Below, piece by piece: positions 1-6,847 of a stretch of 7,757 nucleotides of DNA. The notes beneath the pieces were generated by a model. The model made no database searches. It was not told the DNA's origin and was given only the letters and a program-made list of their open reading frames with translations. The translations under genes were made by a program, and so were the position numbers. Each line of letters begins with the position of its first letter. Position 1 is the stretch's first letter. The DNA comes from M3007 sp040383605 (GTDB lineage Bacteria; Bacteroidota; Bacteroidia; Chitinophagales; Saprospiraceae), in contig JBEIDF010000177.1 in assembly GCA_040383605.1 (NCBI GenBank), positions 1 to 7,757 on the forward strand, written 5' to 3'.

Positions 1-141
1 CTAATATGAAAGTCTTTTTCAGCCAACCTTCGTTCCTTTTTTTCGCCGTAATTAGTCCCATTACGCCTGCAAAAAGCGCCTTGTCTGGCTAAAAAATCCT
101 TTTCATATTAGCAGAGAATATAATTTTAGACACGCTCTTAG
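1..141 (-). mobile_element. Left copy of an insertion-sequence end, reading leftwards
   Basis: Read on the minus strand this begins CTAAGAGCGTGTCTAAA and runs off the window. It matches the reverse complement of 7614-7754 at 137 of 141 positions with no gaps (differences at 26, 27, 133 and 134), so two inverted copies of one element bound the window. The outer 13 bases (125-137; GAGCGTGTCTAAA on the minus strand) resemble terminal inverted repeats of IS5-superfamily elements; that family call is from memory and tentative. Inside, 1-11 and 101-111 are perfect inverted repeats (CTAATATGAAA), extended imperfectly inwards with a further CGTAAT/ATTACG pair, so most of the 111 bases can fold into one long hairpin. 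The position matching the putative transposase start in the right copy is TTG here (26-24) instead of ATG. A short non-autonomous element is the alternative. Confidence 0.7.
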
Positions 142-150
142 ATCAATCGC

Positions 151-987
151 TTGGCCTTAACTATTTTCCACCGGATTCCCGGATACTTCCAAAAAATCGC
201 AAGCCGGTTCTATACGCCTTATTTCCGAACCAGTGATGTGCAGATTGGCCGCGGCGTACGTTTTGGCCGCAACGTGCAGTTCAACAGTCAGAAAGTCCGC
301 ATCGGCGACGGCTGTATCTTTATGGATAACGTGATGGTGGATGCGGAGGAGTTTTACATCGGCGATTTCGGAACGGTTTATCCGGATTGTTTTTTCCCGG
401 GTCCGGGTCGGATCGAGATCGGGCATAATTGTTGGCTCGGAAAGGGGGTGATTCTGGATGCTCAGGGCGGGACATTGCTGGGTAATAATGTCGGAATTGG
501 CGCTTATAGTCAGTTGTGGAGCCACCACCAGTTTGGCGATCTAGCCTACGGCGCTAGGTACCGCCATGCTCGTCCGCTGTGTCTGGAGGACGAGGTGGTG
601 GTGATGCCGGGTTGTGTAGTCGCGCCCGTACGCATGCGCCGCCGCAGCCTGTTGTTGGCCGGCGCCGCGCTCGCCGCGGATACATTGGAAAATACGGTAT
701 ACGGCGGCGTGCCGGCCCGCTCGCGCGCCGGAAAAATGCCGTCGCCTTTCCGAGAAATCGAACCGGCGGAAACGGAGGCCATTCTGCGCGCCCGGGTGGC
801 CGACTTTTGCCGATCCTCCGGGACGCCGGGCGGCAGGATTGCAATCTGCGCCGATCCATCCGCCGAATCGGGAGCGGCTGCGTTGATCATTGACGTACAG
901 ACCCGATCGTACCGGAAGCGCGGTACGCGCCTGGAGCGCCGTCTGATTCGGTTTTTATTGCCGGACATCAAATTGCTGCCCGCATGA
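151..987 (+). CDS. Hexapeptide-repeat (left-handed beta-helix) acyltransferase, 5' end probably lost
   Basis: Likely an O- or N-acetyltransferase decorating a surface polysaccharide or its sugar precursors in the cytoplasm. The protein shows the imperfect isoleucine/valine-glycine hexapeptide pattern from about residue 29 to 180 (VQIGRGV, VRIGDG, IEIGHNCWLGKGV, LLGNNVGIGAYS). It has a His pair in WSHHQFGD (123-130), placed where this family carries its catalytic histidine, and ends the helix with VYGGVPAR (183-190), the usual closing motif. A C-terminal extension (about 245-278, TRSYRKRGT to FLLPDIKLLPA) follows. The frame is closed upstream by TAG at 139-141, exactly at the IS junction, and no ATG lies between it and the TTG at 151. 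The true start has therefore probably been removed by the insertion; 151 is only the first alternative start codon. Its stop overlaps the next start (ATGA at 984-987), implying translational coupling. The helix is arginine-rich around residues 161-165 (RMRRR), which is unusual. Substrate unknown. Confidence 0.8.
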   Translation: MALTIFHRIPGYFQKIASRFYTPYFRTSDVQIGRGVRFGRNVQFNSQKVRIGDGCIFMDNVMVDAEEFYIGDFGTVYPDCFFPGPGRIEIGHNCWLGKGVILDAQGGTLLGNNVGIGAYSQLWSHHQFGDLAYGARYRHARPLCLEDEVVVMPGCVVAPVRMRRRSLLLAGAALAADTLENTVYGGVPARSRAGKMPSPFREIEPAETEAILRARVADFCRSSGTPGGRIAICADPSAESGAAALIIDVQTRSYRKRGTRLERRLIRFLLPDIKLLPA

Positions 988-2144
988 TAAAGTCCCCTTT
1001 GCGTGTGTTGCACGCCTTCAATCTATACGGCAATCCGTCTGAAATTTGGGCTTTCCGGCTGATGGAGGCCTTTGAACAAGCCGGCGTGGAACAGGGTGTT
1101 GTAACCGCCCAGTACTGGCCGGGCAATTTTCCCGATAAATCCTGGCCGATCCATCATGTGCCCCTGCTGTCGAACTACCATCCGCAGGCTCGCTTGCGCC
1201 GACAATTGTCCTATCTCCTTGCGCCGCGGCTCTTGGCTGCGCCCCTGCGATCCGGAGACTGGCATTTGCTGCACGCGCACTTTGGTCCTGCCGGTTGGCG
1301 TTTTGCTTCTTTAGCCGAGTACCTCGGTATTCCACTGGTCGTTTCGTTTTACGGCGCCGATTACCAGGCACTGCCTTTTCGCCGCCCCATTTGGCGGCGG
1401 CGATATGCTGAGTTGTTTCGTCGGGCGGCGCGCGTGCTGGCGGAGGGCCCCCACGGCGCTGGTTTGCTGCGGGAAATGGGCTGTCCGCCCGAGAAAGTGG
1501 GCATCCAGCGGCTCGGGGTACAGCCCGGCGAAGCGCCAGACTGGAATATTCCGCGCCGATTGTGCGGCTTGCGCCTGGTGCAAGTTGCCTCCTTCGTCGA
1601 AAAAAAGGGCCAGGAAGACGCGCTGCGCGCTTTCGCCCTGGCGCTGCCCGATTGCCCCGGCGCAACCCTCACCCTGGCCGGCGATGGCGACACGCGGCGG
1701 CGCGCCCTGGCTGATCTGGCGCGCGCGCTGGGGGTGCAGGATCAGGTTTTCCTGCAGGATTTTATTCCGTATGCCCGGTTGCGCCAATATTTATCCGAAT
1801 TTGATGTGTTCATCCACCCCTCCCGAACTGCCCGCGACCTGGACAGCGAGGGCGGGATACCGACCATCCTCTTCGAAGCCATGGCTGCCGGCCTGCCCGT
1901 CATCAGCACCCGCCACTGCGATATCCCCGAACTTATCGTGCATGGCCGGCAGGGCTTCCTCGCGCCTGAACGCGACCCGGTGGCGCTTAGCCAGGCTATC
2001 CGCCAGTTTCACCGAATGCCCGCTTCCGAATTCCTGCTATTCCGCCAAGCCGCCCGAAAACAGACGTTGGAGAATTGGAGATTTCGGATTTCAGATTGGG
2101 GATTGGGGATTGATATTGTAGGTTGTTTTTATGTTAATTTATGA
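984..2144 (+). CDS. Glycosyltransferase, GT4 type (colanic-acid WcaL-like subgroup)
   Basis: Transfers a sugar from a nucleotide donor during polysaccharide assembly at the cytoplasmic face of the inner membrane; donor and acceptor cannot be told. The fold is GT-B. The N-terminal acceptor domain includes HAHFGPAG (97-104) and SFYGADY (121-127), both typical of the WcaL-like subgroup. The C-terminal donor domain includes VASFVEKKG (201-209, phosphate-binding lysines), LAGDG (231-235), the helix PYARLRQYLSEFDVFIHPS (262-280) and the acidic motif EGGIPTILFEAMAAG (289-303), which has the extra glycine common in EGG-type members. The start is fixed by the ATGA overlap with the acyltransferase. Length (386 aa) is normal, but about the last 20 residues (366-386) are encoded by a G-rich repeat and following AT-rich DNA, and do not look like a native helical C-terminus. 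The original end was probably replaced, though all catalytic motifs remain. Confidence 0.9.
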   Translation: MIKSPLRVLHAFNLYGNPSEIWAFRLMEAFEQAGVEQGVVTAQYWPGNFPDKSWPIHHVPLLSNYHPQARLRRQLSYLLAPRLLAAPLRSGDWHLLHAHFGPAGWRFASLAEYLGIPLVVSFYGADYQALPFRRPIWRRRYAELFRRAARVLAEGPHGAGLLREMGCPPEKVGIQRLGVQPGEAPDWNIPRRLCGLRLVQVASFVEKKGQEDALRAFALALPDCPGATLTLAGDGDTRRRALADLARALGVQDQVFLQDFIPYARLRQYLSEFDVFIHPSRTARDLDSEGGIPTILFEAMAAGLPVISTRHCDIPELIVHGRQGFLAPERDPVALSQAIRQFHRMPASEFLLFRQAARKQTLENWRFRISDWGLGIDIVGCFYVNL

Positions 2145-2198
2145 TATTCAATTTTTTGTGCCAAAAAAATGCCAATCCGAAATCCCCAATCCCCAATC
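2094..2198. repeat. Inverted repeat of GGGGATT units joining two glycosyltransferase genes
   Basis: The 18-base arm at 2094-2111 (GATTGGGGATTGGGGATT) is perfectly complementary to 2181-2198, with a 69-base AT-rich spacer. Related degenerate units extend outwards on the left (GATTTCGGATTTC at 2080-2092), and the right side shows the same TTTCGGATT unit in reverse (2174-2182). The left arm lies inside the 3' end of the upstream glycosyltransferase; the right arm lies inside the 5' end of the downstream one, including its start region. In RNA this would form a long-looped hairpin covering the start of the second gene. Short GGATTTGGGATT-like arrays are familiar as intergenic repeats in Bacteroidota (recollection, not checked here). 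Confidence 0.75.
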
Positions 2199-3452
2199 CT
2201 AATTCTTTCCTCCTTCCATCCTGCCATCCACCCCAGGGCCCATCGCTGGACGGCCTTGGCGGCGTATTGGGCGGCGCAGGGGCGATCGGTCACCGTGATT
2301 TGCGCGCGCGCGCGCGGATTTCCGGCGGCGGAAAATTACCACGGTGTGCGGGTGTTGCGTTGCGGTTTTGATTCCCTGCACGCGTTGCTTGCCTACTTTT
2401 TGAACCAGACTGACTGGCGGGGCGGGGTAGGGGAGCCGCCCCGGCGTCCGGGTCGGTTCCGGGAATTTGCGGAATGGCTTTACGGGCGCTTTTGGAAAAA
2501 AATAGTTTTTCCAGACGATGGCTTGTTTTGGATCGGGCCGGCGGAAAGGCTGGCGCGCCGGGAGATAGAACGGGCCATGCCGGAGGTACTGATTACCGTC
2601 TCCCTGCCATTTAGTGCGCATTGGGTGGGCTTGCGTCTGAAAAAACGGTACCCCAACCTGCGGTGGCTGGCAGACGTTGGCGATCCGTTTGCAATACAAT
2701 CGCCCCCGTTGTTCAATGAAAATCTGTACGGTTGCCTGGCGCGAAAATTGGAAAAAAAGGTACTGGAATCCGCTGATCGCGTGGCAGTTACCAACCCGGC
2801 GCTCCGGCAGACATACCTTGCGTATTATCGGCCGGCAAACCCGGAGCGCTTGCAGGTCATTCCGCCGCTACTTTGGCCCAAACCGGAGTCCGTGGTGTAC
2901 CGGCCGGCGACCGGCAAAATCCGCCTGGTCTATGCCGGTGCGCTTTATTCAGGCCTTCGTACGCCCGATGCGGCGATTTCCTGGCTGGAGGCGGTTCTGG
3001 CGGCGCGGCCCGACTGGCACGGCAAATTGGAGTTGCACTGGTATGGCGCGGTCAGACCGGAATTTTACGCGGGCCTTGCAGCAAAACCCTGGATTTATCT
3101 GCATGGCTTACGCCCGCGCGCGGAGGTGGCGCACGCGCTGGCGACTGCCGACCTGCTCCTGCACCTTGGCAACCGCAGCATCTTCCAATTGCCCAGCAAA
3201 GTAGTGGATTACCTGGCGGCCGGTCGGCCGGTGCTCCATTTTCAGTATGTGGAACGCGATCCTGTGTTGGATTTTTGGCCGACCGACATCCCTTGTTGGA
3301 AGGTGCGGGTTGGCAATCTGGAGCGCGGTGCAGTGTCCGGCGCGATCGAATTTATCGAAAACGCCTGTTCCACGCCAACCAACGGCGCCTCGGCGGCTTA
3401 TTGCCGCCGGTTTTTGCCAGAAAACATAGGAAAACAGTATCTGGCGTTGTAA
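2169..3452 (+). CDS. Glycosyltransferase, GT4-like, start within a repeat
   Basis: A second GT-B sugar transferase of the polysaccharide operon, cytoplasmic. The core begins at ILILSSFHPAIHPRAHRW (10-27), the usual beta-strand and glycine-poor loop at the N-terminus of this subgroup, followed by VTVICA (41-46). The middle holds ITVSLPFSAHWVGL (142-155) and WLADVGDPF (166-174), corresponding to the common W-x-D-x-RDP-[WF] site with Gly in place of Arg. The donor half has RLVYAGALYSGLRTPD (252-267), HGLRPRAEV (312-320), ADLLLHLGN (327-335) and LPSKVVDYLAAGRPVL (341-356), the phosphate-binding Lys followed by D instead of the usual E. ATG 2169 is the only in-frame ATG ahead of the core. The first nine residues come from the inverted repeat, so the native start was probably just before residue 10. 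It starts 24 bases after the upstream stop. A (GC)7 run lies at 2302-2316. Donor sugar unknown. Confidence 0.88.
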   Translation: MPIRNPQSPILILSSFHPAIHPRAHRWTALAAYWAAQGRSVTVICARARGFPAAENYHGVRVLRCGFDSLHALLAYFLNQTDWRGGVGEPPRRPGRFREFAEWLYGRFWKKIVFPDDGLFWIGPAERLARREIERAMPEVLITVSLPFSAHWVGLRLKKRYPNLRWLADVGDPFAIQSPPLFNENLYGCLARKLEKKVLESADRVAVTNPALRQTYLAYYRPANPERLQVIPPLLWPKPESVVYRPATGKIRLVYAGALYSGLRTPDAAISWLEAVLAARPDWHGKLELHWYGAVRPEFYAGLAAKPWIYLHGLRPRAEVAHALATADLLLHLGNRSIFQLPSKVVDYLAAGRPVLHFQYVERDPVLDFWPTDIPCWKVRVGNLERGAVSGAIEFIENACSTPTNGASAAYCRRFLPENIGKQYLAL

Positions 3453-3459
3453 CCGGATA

Positions 3460-3489
3460 GCAGGTAACACCTGCCAGTTGGTTACCTGC
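3460..3489. terminator. Hairpin between convergent genes, possible bidirectional terminator
   Basis: A perfect 9-bp stem, GCAGGTAAC at 3460-3468 and GTTACCTGC at 3481-3489, encloses a 12-base loop. It lies 8 bases after the stop of the plus-strand glycosyltransferase and overlaps the stop codon of the convergent minus-strand gene. There is no T-run on either side, so efficiency as an intrinsic terminator is doubtful. Confidence 0.45.
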
Positions 3490-4456
3490 CGCCCCGCTTA
3501 GGTTTTCCAAATAGATCCCTCCCTTTGCGGCCGTCGAGGATCGGTTCCGGCATGGGTACTTCCGGGTTTATATCGTTGAAGGCCTTATTGACGTATTCTA
3601 ATTTTCCTTTTACGATATTAAAGCCCTCATAACTCCCGTCCGGCACCTGCGTAATACCTCGGCCGAAGGGGCTGGGCATCGGAATCAGGTGGTCGTACAG
3701 AATTTTTTCATACTGCGGCACCCAATTCAATTTAATGGCGGCCTCTGCGGAGTATTGCAGTATTAGGCGCATTTCCGGGCCTTTGGTGGCGGCGGTTCGC
3801 ACCGAGTCGGGTCGGTTAAAGACCGGCGCGCCGAACACCGGTTTGCCGTTTGGGTCGAAGGACAGTACATCAATCAGCTTTCTTTTTTCGAAGAAAGAAA
3901 AGGCATCGTAACCGAACAGCAAATAATACCGTTGCCGGGCATTGCCAATTGGCAGCAGGCTGTAATACAATGCGCCGTACCAGCGCTCGGGCGTCAGTTG
4001 GTCGCTGACCGGAAAGTTCGACAGTTCGAAGCTGCGATCAATGAGCGGAAACAGCTGCAATTCCGGGGTATTCATCTGAATTGCGCCGTAGTAGCGATAG
4101 GTGGAATCGTTGACAAACAGTTGCCAGGTAAATATCCGGAACGTGCTGTCGGGCGGCGTCAGAATTGACACGCTGCGCAGGCGATCGAAAGGGTATTGAA
4201 AAGAGTTTGGCGTTTTCAGGGCACTTACCAGTTTGGTAATTAGCACTTTACACGCGGCGAAGCGTTCTGCTTCGATCGAGTCGTTCACCACCGCGTAGGC
4301 CAGAATTGCCAGGGTATCCTCCATCGCGTGCAGCGCCTCCGCGGCTTCCGGCGTCAGCATGGGCTTTTTGGCATTTTTCTTTTGTGAAAAAGCCGAAGTG
4401 GGGATCCACAGCAGGAGGAGGAAAAAAAGTGGAGAAAGCAGCGATTTTGCGCGCAT
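3482..4456 (-). CDS. Predicted secreted protein of unknown function
   Basis: Not recognised as any characterised family. The 324-residue product begins MRAKSLLSPLFFLLLLWIPT, a clear signal peptide (positive residues 2-4, hydrophobic core 6-18) with a likely cleavage near SAFS/Q at 24-25. There is no lipobox cysteine, so it should be soluble in the periplasm or outside the cell. The mature part starts helical (36-80), then is rich in aromatic residues and short beta-strand-like segments (FRIFTWQLFVNDSTYRYYG 106-124; RYYLLFGYDAFSFFEKRK 176-193). It ends in a basic tail (RKGRDLFGKPKRGGR, 310-324). No catalytic motif is evident. It lies 61 bases downstream of the helical-repeat gene and is probably co-transcribed with it. 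The start ATG is supported by the signal peptide directly following it. Similar uncharacterised proteins probably occur in related Bacteroidota; this is inference. Confidence 0.8.
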   Translation of the reverse strand: MRAKSLLSPLFFLLLLWIPTSAFSQKKNAKKPMLTPEAAEALHAMEDTLAILAYAVVNDSIEAERFAACKVLITKLVSALKTPNSFQYPFDRLRSVSILTPPDSTFRIFTWQLFVNDSTYRYYGAIQMNTPELQLFPLIDRSFELSNFPVSDQLTPERWYGALYYSLLPIGNARQRYYLLFGYDAFSFFEKRKLIDVLSFDPNGKPVFGAPVFNRPDSVRTAATKGPEMRLILQYSAEAAIKLNWVPQYEKILYDHLIPMPSPFGRGITQVPDGSYEGFNIVKGKLEYVNKAFNDINPEVPMPEPILDGRKGRDLFGKPKRGGR

Positions 4457-4517
4457 ACAAGTTGTTTAAGCAAAGTATATAGTGGTAAACGACCGATAAT
4501 CTGATAAATTGCAGCAC

Positions 4518-5942
4518 TCAGCGCAACTCGTTGAGTTTCTCCAGCACCCAGCTGTGGTTTGCGATCGTCGCCCGGTTCCGATCTACTTCCTCATACAAGG
4601 CCTGTATGGCGGCCTTGTCGTTGGATAGCAGCCGCGTGAGTCGCCGGACATACCGGATCCAGTTCAGGTAACTACGGCGGCGGAGCGTGGCGATATTTTT
4701 ATGTCGGTTGAGAAACACCCGAAACGATTCGATGAACGATTCCAGGGCGTCGTATTCGTCCAAGTCATAGTATGTCATCATTACCATACTTTTTGCGAGT
4801 AAATTATACCCAATATCCTCGTATTCGAGGTCGCGCAGCAATTCGAGCACCTCCTTGAATCTTCCCTGAAAGCGGTACACCCTTGCGAGATTGAAGGCAT
4901 ACGTGTTCTCACGGGTGCCGGCCGGCAGGGCATTTTTATATTTTTTCACAAAATTTTCTGCCCATTCTATCCTGCCTAGTCCCAGCGCAGCCCCTACGGC
5001 GTTGTTGAAGCGCCAGGACGCCAGCTCGCCGCCGGCAATAAAAATTTCTTTTTTCAAACCCTCTTCAAACAGGTCGAAATATTCCTGTAAAAAATCGCGA
5101 TCGCCCCGATTGATTTTGCCCACACAATAATGCAAGGCCGAGTCGAACAATTCCACGACATCCTTGCGGGGCATACTGTTGGCGTATTCATCCAGCAGAC
5201 GGCGTAAATTTCGGTAATGGTCCACCTGATCTTCCTCGTAAATCGTGAGGAACGAGTAATAGTACGCGGCCAGTTCCGGCGCGTCCTCCATCGGAAAATC
5301 TTGTAGATACGCCAAAATTTCTTCGATAAAGCGGAGCTGGTATTGAAAATTCCCCGTTTTGCGCTTGCTGACCACCGCGGTGTACAGTTTGAGTTTTTCA
5401 ATCCAATAAAAAACGTCCAGGTTGTTTGATATTTCTTCCAGGTTGGCGCGCAAATCCAATTTTACATCAAATTCCATGAGGTCGTAATAGTGCTTTTCCA
5501 TTTGAAACGCCTCAAGAAAATACCCGGCGGAACGGTACGACTGCCGTTCCATCGCGCTTTTTGATTGCCGTAGCGTTGAACTGAACAAGGGTTCTATTTT
5601 CCGGCGGGAAACAAATTCCAAGAGATCCAACGACTTCCGCACCGGCGCTTGCGATAGGTTCTCCTGCACAAAAAAGTCCTCCACCAGCTTCAACAAATCC
5701 GAGCAATACTTTCTGAAATTGACGTCTTCGTAGGCCGTTCCCGGAAACAACGCGTCCCAGATCGCGTCCCGGTCGAACCCGCTTTCACCCCGCTCGTGCA
5801 GCGCCAAAAAACGCTCGCATAGTGCGGTGATCACTTTGCTCTGGTTGAAGTAAGGCGATTCCAGGTACCGGATTAGCCGCTTGGACTCTGACGGCGTCAA
5901 ATATCCAAGGGTCGCATACACTTTATTGTTTTGGCGATTCAT
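4518..5942 (-). CDS. Bacteroidota-specific alpha-helical repeat (TPR-like) protein, function unknown
   Basis: Predicted cytoplasmic protein of 474 residues, almost wholly helical, with no signal peptide or membrane segment. The N-terminus carries LTPSESKRLIRYLESPYFN (15-33) and LFPGTAYEDVNFRKYCSDLL (65-84). These match the pattern (SPxFN, then LFxxxxYxDxxxR and a helix) that I recall from a large family of uncharacterised Bacteroidota proteins. The rest consists of paired helices resembling degenerate tetratricopeptide repeats, for example around YAFNLARVYRFQGRFKEVL, which suggests a scaffold rather than an enzyme. I place the start at the ATG at 5942 because the conserved part follows directly; an in-frame TTG at 5978 would add 12 residues of no recognisable character. 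It is the first gene of a probable two-gene unit with the secreted protein. Two copies of AGAATACGGA, 20 bases apart, lie 48 and 68 bases upstream. Confidence 0.8.
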   Translation of the reverse strand: MNRQNNKVYATLGYLTPSESKRLIRYLESPYFNQSKVITALCERFLALHERGESGFDRDAIWDALFPGTAYEDVNFRKYCSDLLKLVEDFFVQENLSQAPVRKSLDLLEFVSRRKIEPLFSSTLRQSKSAMERQSYRSAGYFLEAFQMEKHYYDLMEFDVKLDLRANLEEISNNLDVFYWIEKLKLYTAVVSKRKTGNFQYQLRFIEEILAYLQDFPMEDAPELAAYYYSFLTIYEEDQVDHYRNLRRLLDEYANSMPRKDVVELFDSALHYCVGKINRGDRDFLQEYFDLFEEGLKKEIFIAGGELASWRFNNAVGAALGLGRIEWAENFVKKYKNALPAGTRENTYAFNLARVYRFQGRFKEVLELLRDLEYEDIGYNLLAKSMVMMTYYDLDEYDALESFIESFRVFLNRHKNIATLRRRSYLNWIRYVRRLTRLLSNDKAAIQALYEEVDRNRATIANHSWVLEKLNELR

Positions 5943-6176
5943 GTTGTGATATTGTCGGTTATGCGCCGATTCAAACAAGCGCTAAAAGCAAGAATACGGA
6001 CGTTTTTTAGAGAATACGGAAATTTTATGAAAAAAAATGCCAAATTTTAAACTCACAATTAAATAAAACAATAAGACAAAATTGTTTTTAATTTATTATT
6101 TATAAGCAATTTAAAAATAAAAATTAATTTAATTAAAAAAATAAATCCTTCACAAAGGTAATTTATTATTTATTTT
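5943..6176. promoter_or_regulatory. AT-rich intergenic region upstream of the helical-repeat gene
   Basis: This stretch is far richer in A and T than the rest of the window, especially 6020-6176, and has no open frame of note. On the minus strand, TACCTTTG at 6160-6153 fits the Bacteroidota -7 consensus TAnnTTTG, but no TTTG lies at the proper -33 distance, so it is a weak candidate for the minus-strand genes. AGAATACGGA occurs at 5991-6000 and 6011-6020 as a direct repeat with a 20-base period, a plausible paired binding site. TAATTTATTATTTAT occurs at 6089-6103 and again at 6159-6173; in such low-complexity DNA this may be chance. Confidence 0.4.
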
Positions 6177-6209
6177 TTTGAGCGGGCTATTCAATTCTTT
6201 CTACTTTTG
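6177..6209 (+). promoter_or_regulatory. Bacteroidota housekeeping promoter, plus strand
   Basis: TTTG at 6177-6180, a 21-base spacer and TACTTTTG at 6202-6209 match the Bacteroidota sigma-A consensus (-33 TTTG, -7 TAnnTTTG) at every defined base. Transcription would start near 6215 and run rightwards into the structured region, away from the minus-strand helical-repeat gene. The T-rich context raises the chance of an accidental match. Confidence 0.5.
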
Positions 6210-6561
6210 AATGATTTTAATACCTAGCCATGAATTTCCTTTCTACAGAACCACAGCACGCAACCTGCCTGCCGTCCGGGATTTTACCCGGATTCGGCGC
6301 TTCTCCAGTTCGCCACAAATGCCCGAACGGCTGTTCGTCGCGGGAGAAAAATTTCGCCGGAAAATCCGGTTTCGTAGGCATTGATATCATTGATATCACC
6401 TAGGAGCAGGTCTGAAATCAGGTATCCGCTCGCTACCAACTACTTCGATCAGAACCGATGCCTGTGCGGCGGTATAAAATACCCGTCCGGGGTATGCACT
6501 TCCTCGTATTTTGTCGGAAAGGCGACAATCGCGCTTTGATTTTTGCTGGATTTTCCATTGT

Positions 6562-6577
6562 TGGCATAAAGTTTGCA
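6562..6577 (+). promoter_or_regulatory. Sigma-54 (-24/-12) promoter-like site
   Basis: TGGCATAAAGTTTGCA matches the RpoN consensus TGGCAYRnnnnTTGCW at all defined positions, with GG (6563-6564) and GC (6575-6576) separated by the required 10 bases. Such a promoter needs an enhancer-binding activator; none is encoded here. Transcription would start near 6588 and end at the terminator at 6815-6847, giving an RNA of about 260 nt that contains the 61-codon frame. Confidence 0.4.
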
Positions 6578-6630
6578 CGCATAATCCTGTACGCGGGATA
6601 AGACTGCATGAAGTCGCTGCCCACGCACGC

Positions 6631-6816
6631 ATGGCTGTTAAAATCACCTATTGCCCCGAAAACCTGTACGATGAACGCCCGTGGATAAAATATGCAACTT
6701 ACTGTGGAGGTAAGGATTTATCCCCTGTTCGTGCTCCAAGCAGCCTGCGCATGTCCAACGCAAGAATTATACGGAATCAAACCGACCGTACGTACAAAAT
6801 ATTCATGGCTTTGTAA
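6631..6816 (+). CDS. Possible small protein of 61 residues, doubtful
   Basis: An ATG frame beginning MAVKITYCPENLYDERPW ends at TAA 6814-6816, the last two bases of which open the terminator stem; genes often end this way, and it is the main reason to list it. The sigma-54-like site lies 54 bases upstream of the ATG. There is no ribosome-binding sequence, although Bacteroidota often lack one. The product has two cysteines (at 8 and 25), is basic in its second half and resembles nothing I know. It may be a chance frame within an RNA. Confidence 0.2.
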   Translation: MAVKITYCPENLYDERPWIKYATYCGGKDLSPVRAPSSLRMSNARIIRNQTDRTYKIFMAL

Positions 6817-6847
6817 AAACCCGCTTCTGGATGCAGAGCGGGTTTTT
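6815..6847. terminator. Strong intrinsic terminator, probably bidirectional
   Basis: A perfect 11-bp stem, AAAAACCCGCT at 6815-6825 and AGCGGGTTTTT at 6837-6847, encloses an 11-base loop. On the plus strand the T-run is TTTTTCTTT, which suits a transcript arriving from 6215 or 6588. On the minus strand it lies 8 bases past the stop of the oxidase subunit gene and gives TTTTTAC, so it can serve that gene as well. Confidence 0.85.

Noticed and set aside
546..3470. Many long open frames opposite or out of phase with the acyltransferase and glycosyltransferase genes (for example 546-1013 minus, 1018-1665 minus, 1405-2121 plus, 2873-3460 plus)
   Set aside because: They are shadows created by GC-rich codons, with low-complexity Arg/Ala/Pro-rich products and no motifs; the overlapping frames have clear enzyme motifs.
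4457..4517. Separate promoter for the secreted-protein gene (ATACTTTG on the minus strand)
   Set aside because: It misses the TAnnTTTG pattern at two positions and has no -33 TTTG; co-transcription across 61 bases is the simpler reading.
6089..6173. Direct repeat TAATTTATTATTTAT as an iteron or origin element
   Set aside because: Only two copies in extremely AT-rich DNA, with no DnaA boxes or replication gene nearby.
6240..6330. Resemblance of the minus strand to a cobalamin riboswitch (GGGTAAAATCCCGGACGG)
   Set aside because: The CCCGC-ACTGT part and the B12-box context are missing, and no B12-related gene follows on that strand. The likeness reflects one hairpin.
6382..6398. Palindrome TGATATCATTGATATCA as an operator
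   Set aside because: It lies inside the putative RNA, well downstream of the promoter, and fits equally well as one of its hairpins; nothing links it to a regulator.
6217..6647. Minus-strand frames at 6217-6399 and 6396-6647
   Set aside because: The products have no recognisable domain and the minus strand shows no promoter near 6650. Shifting frames to join them into a decayed gene gave nothing I could name.
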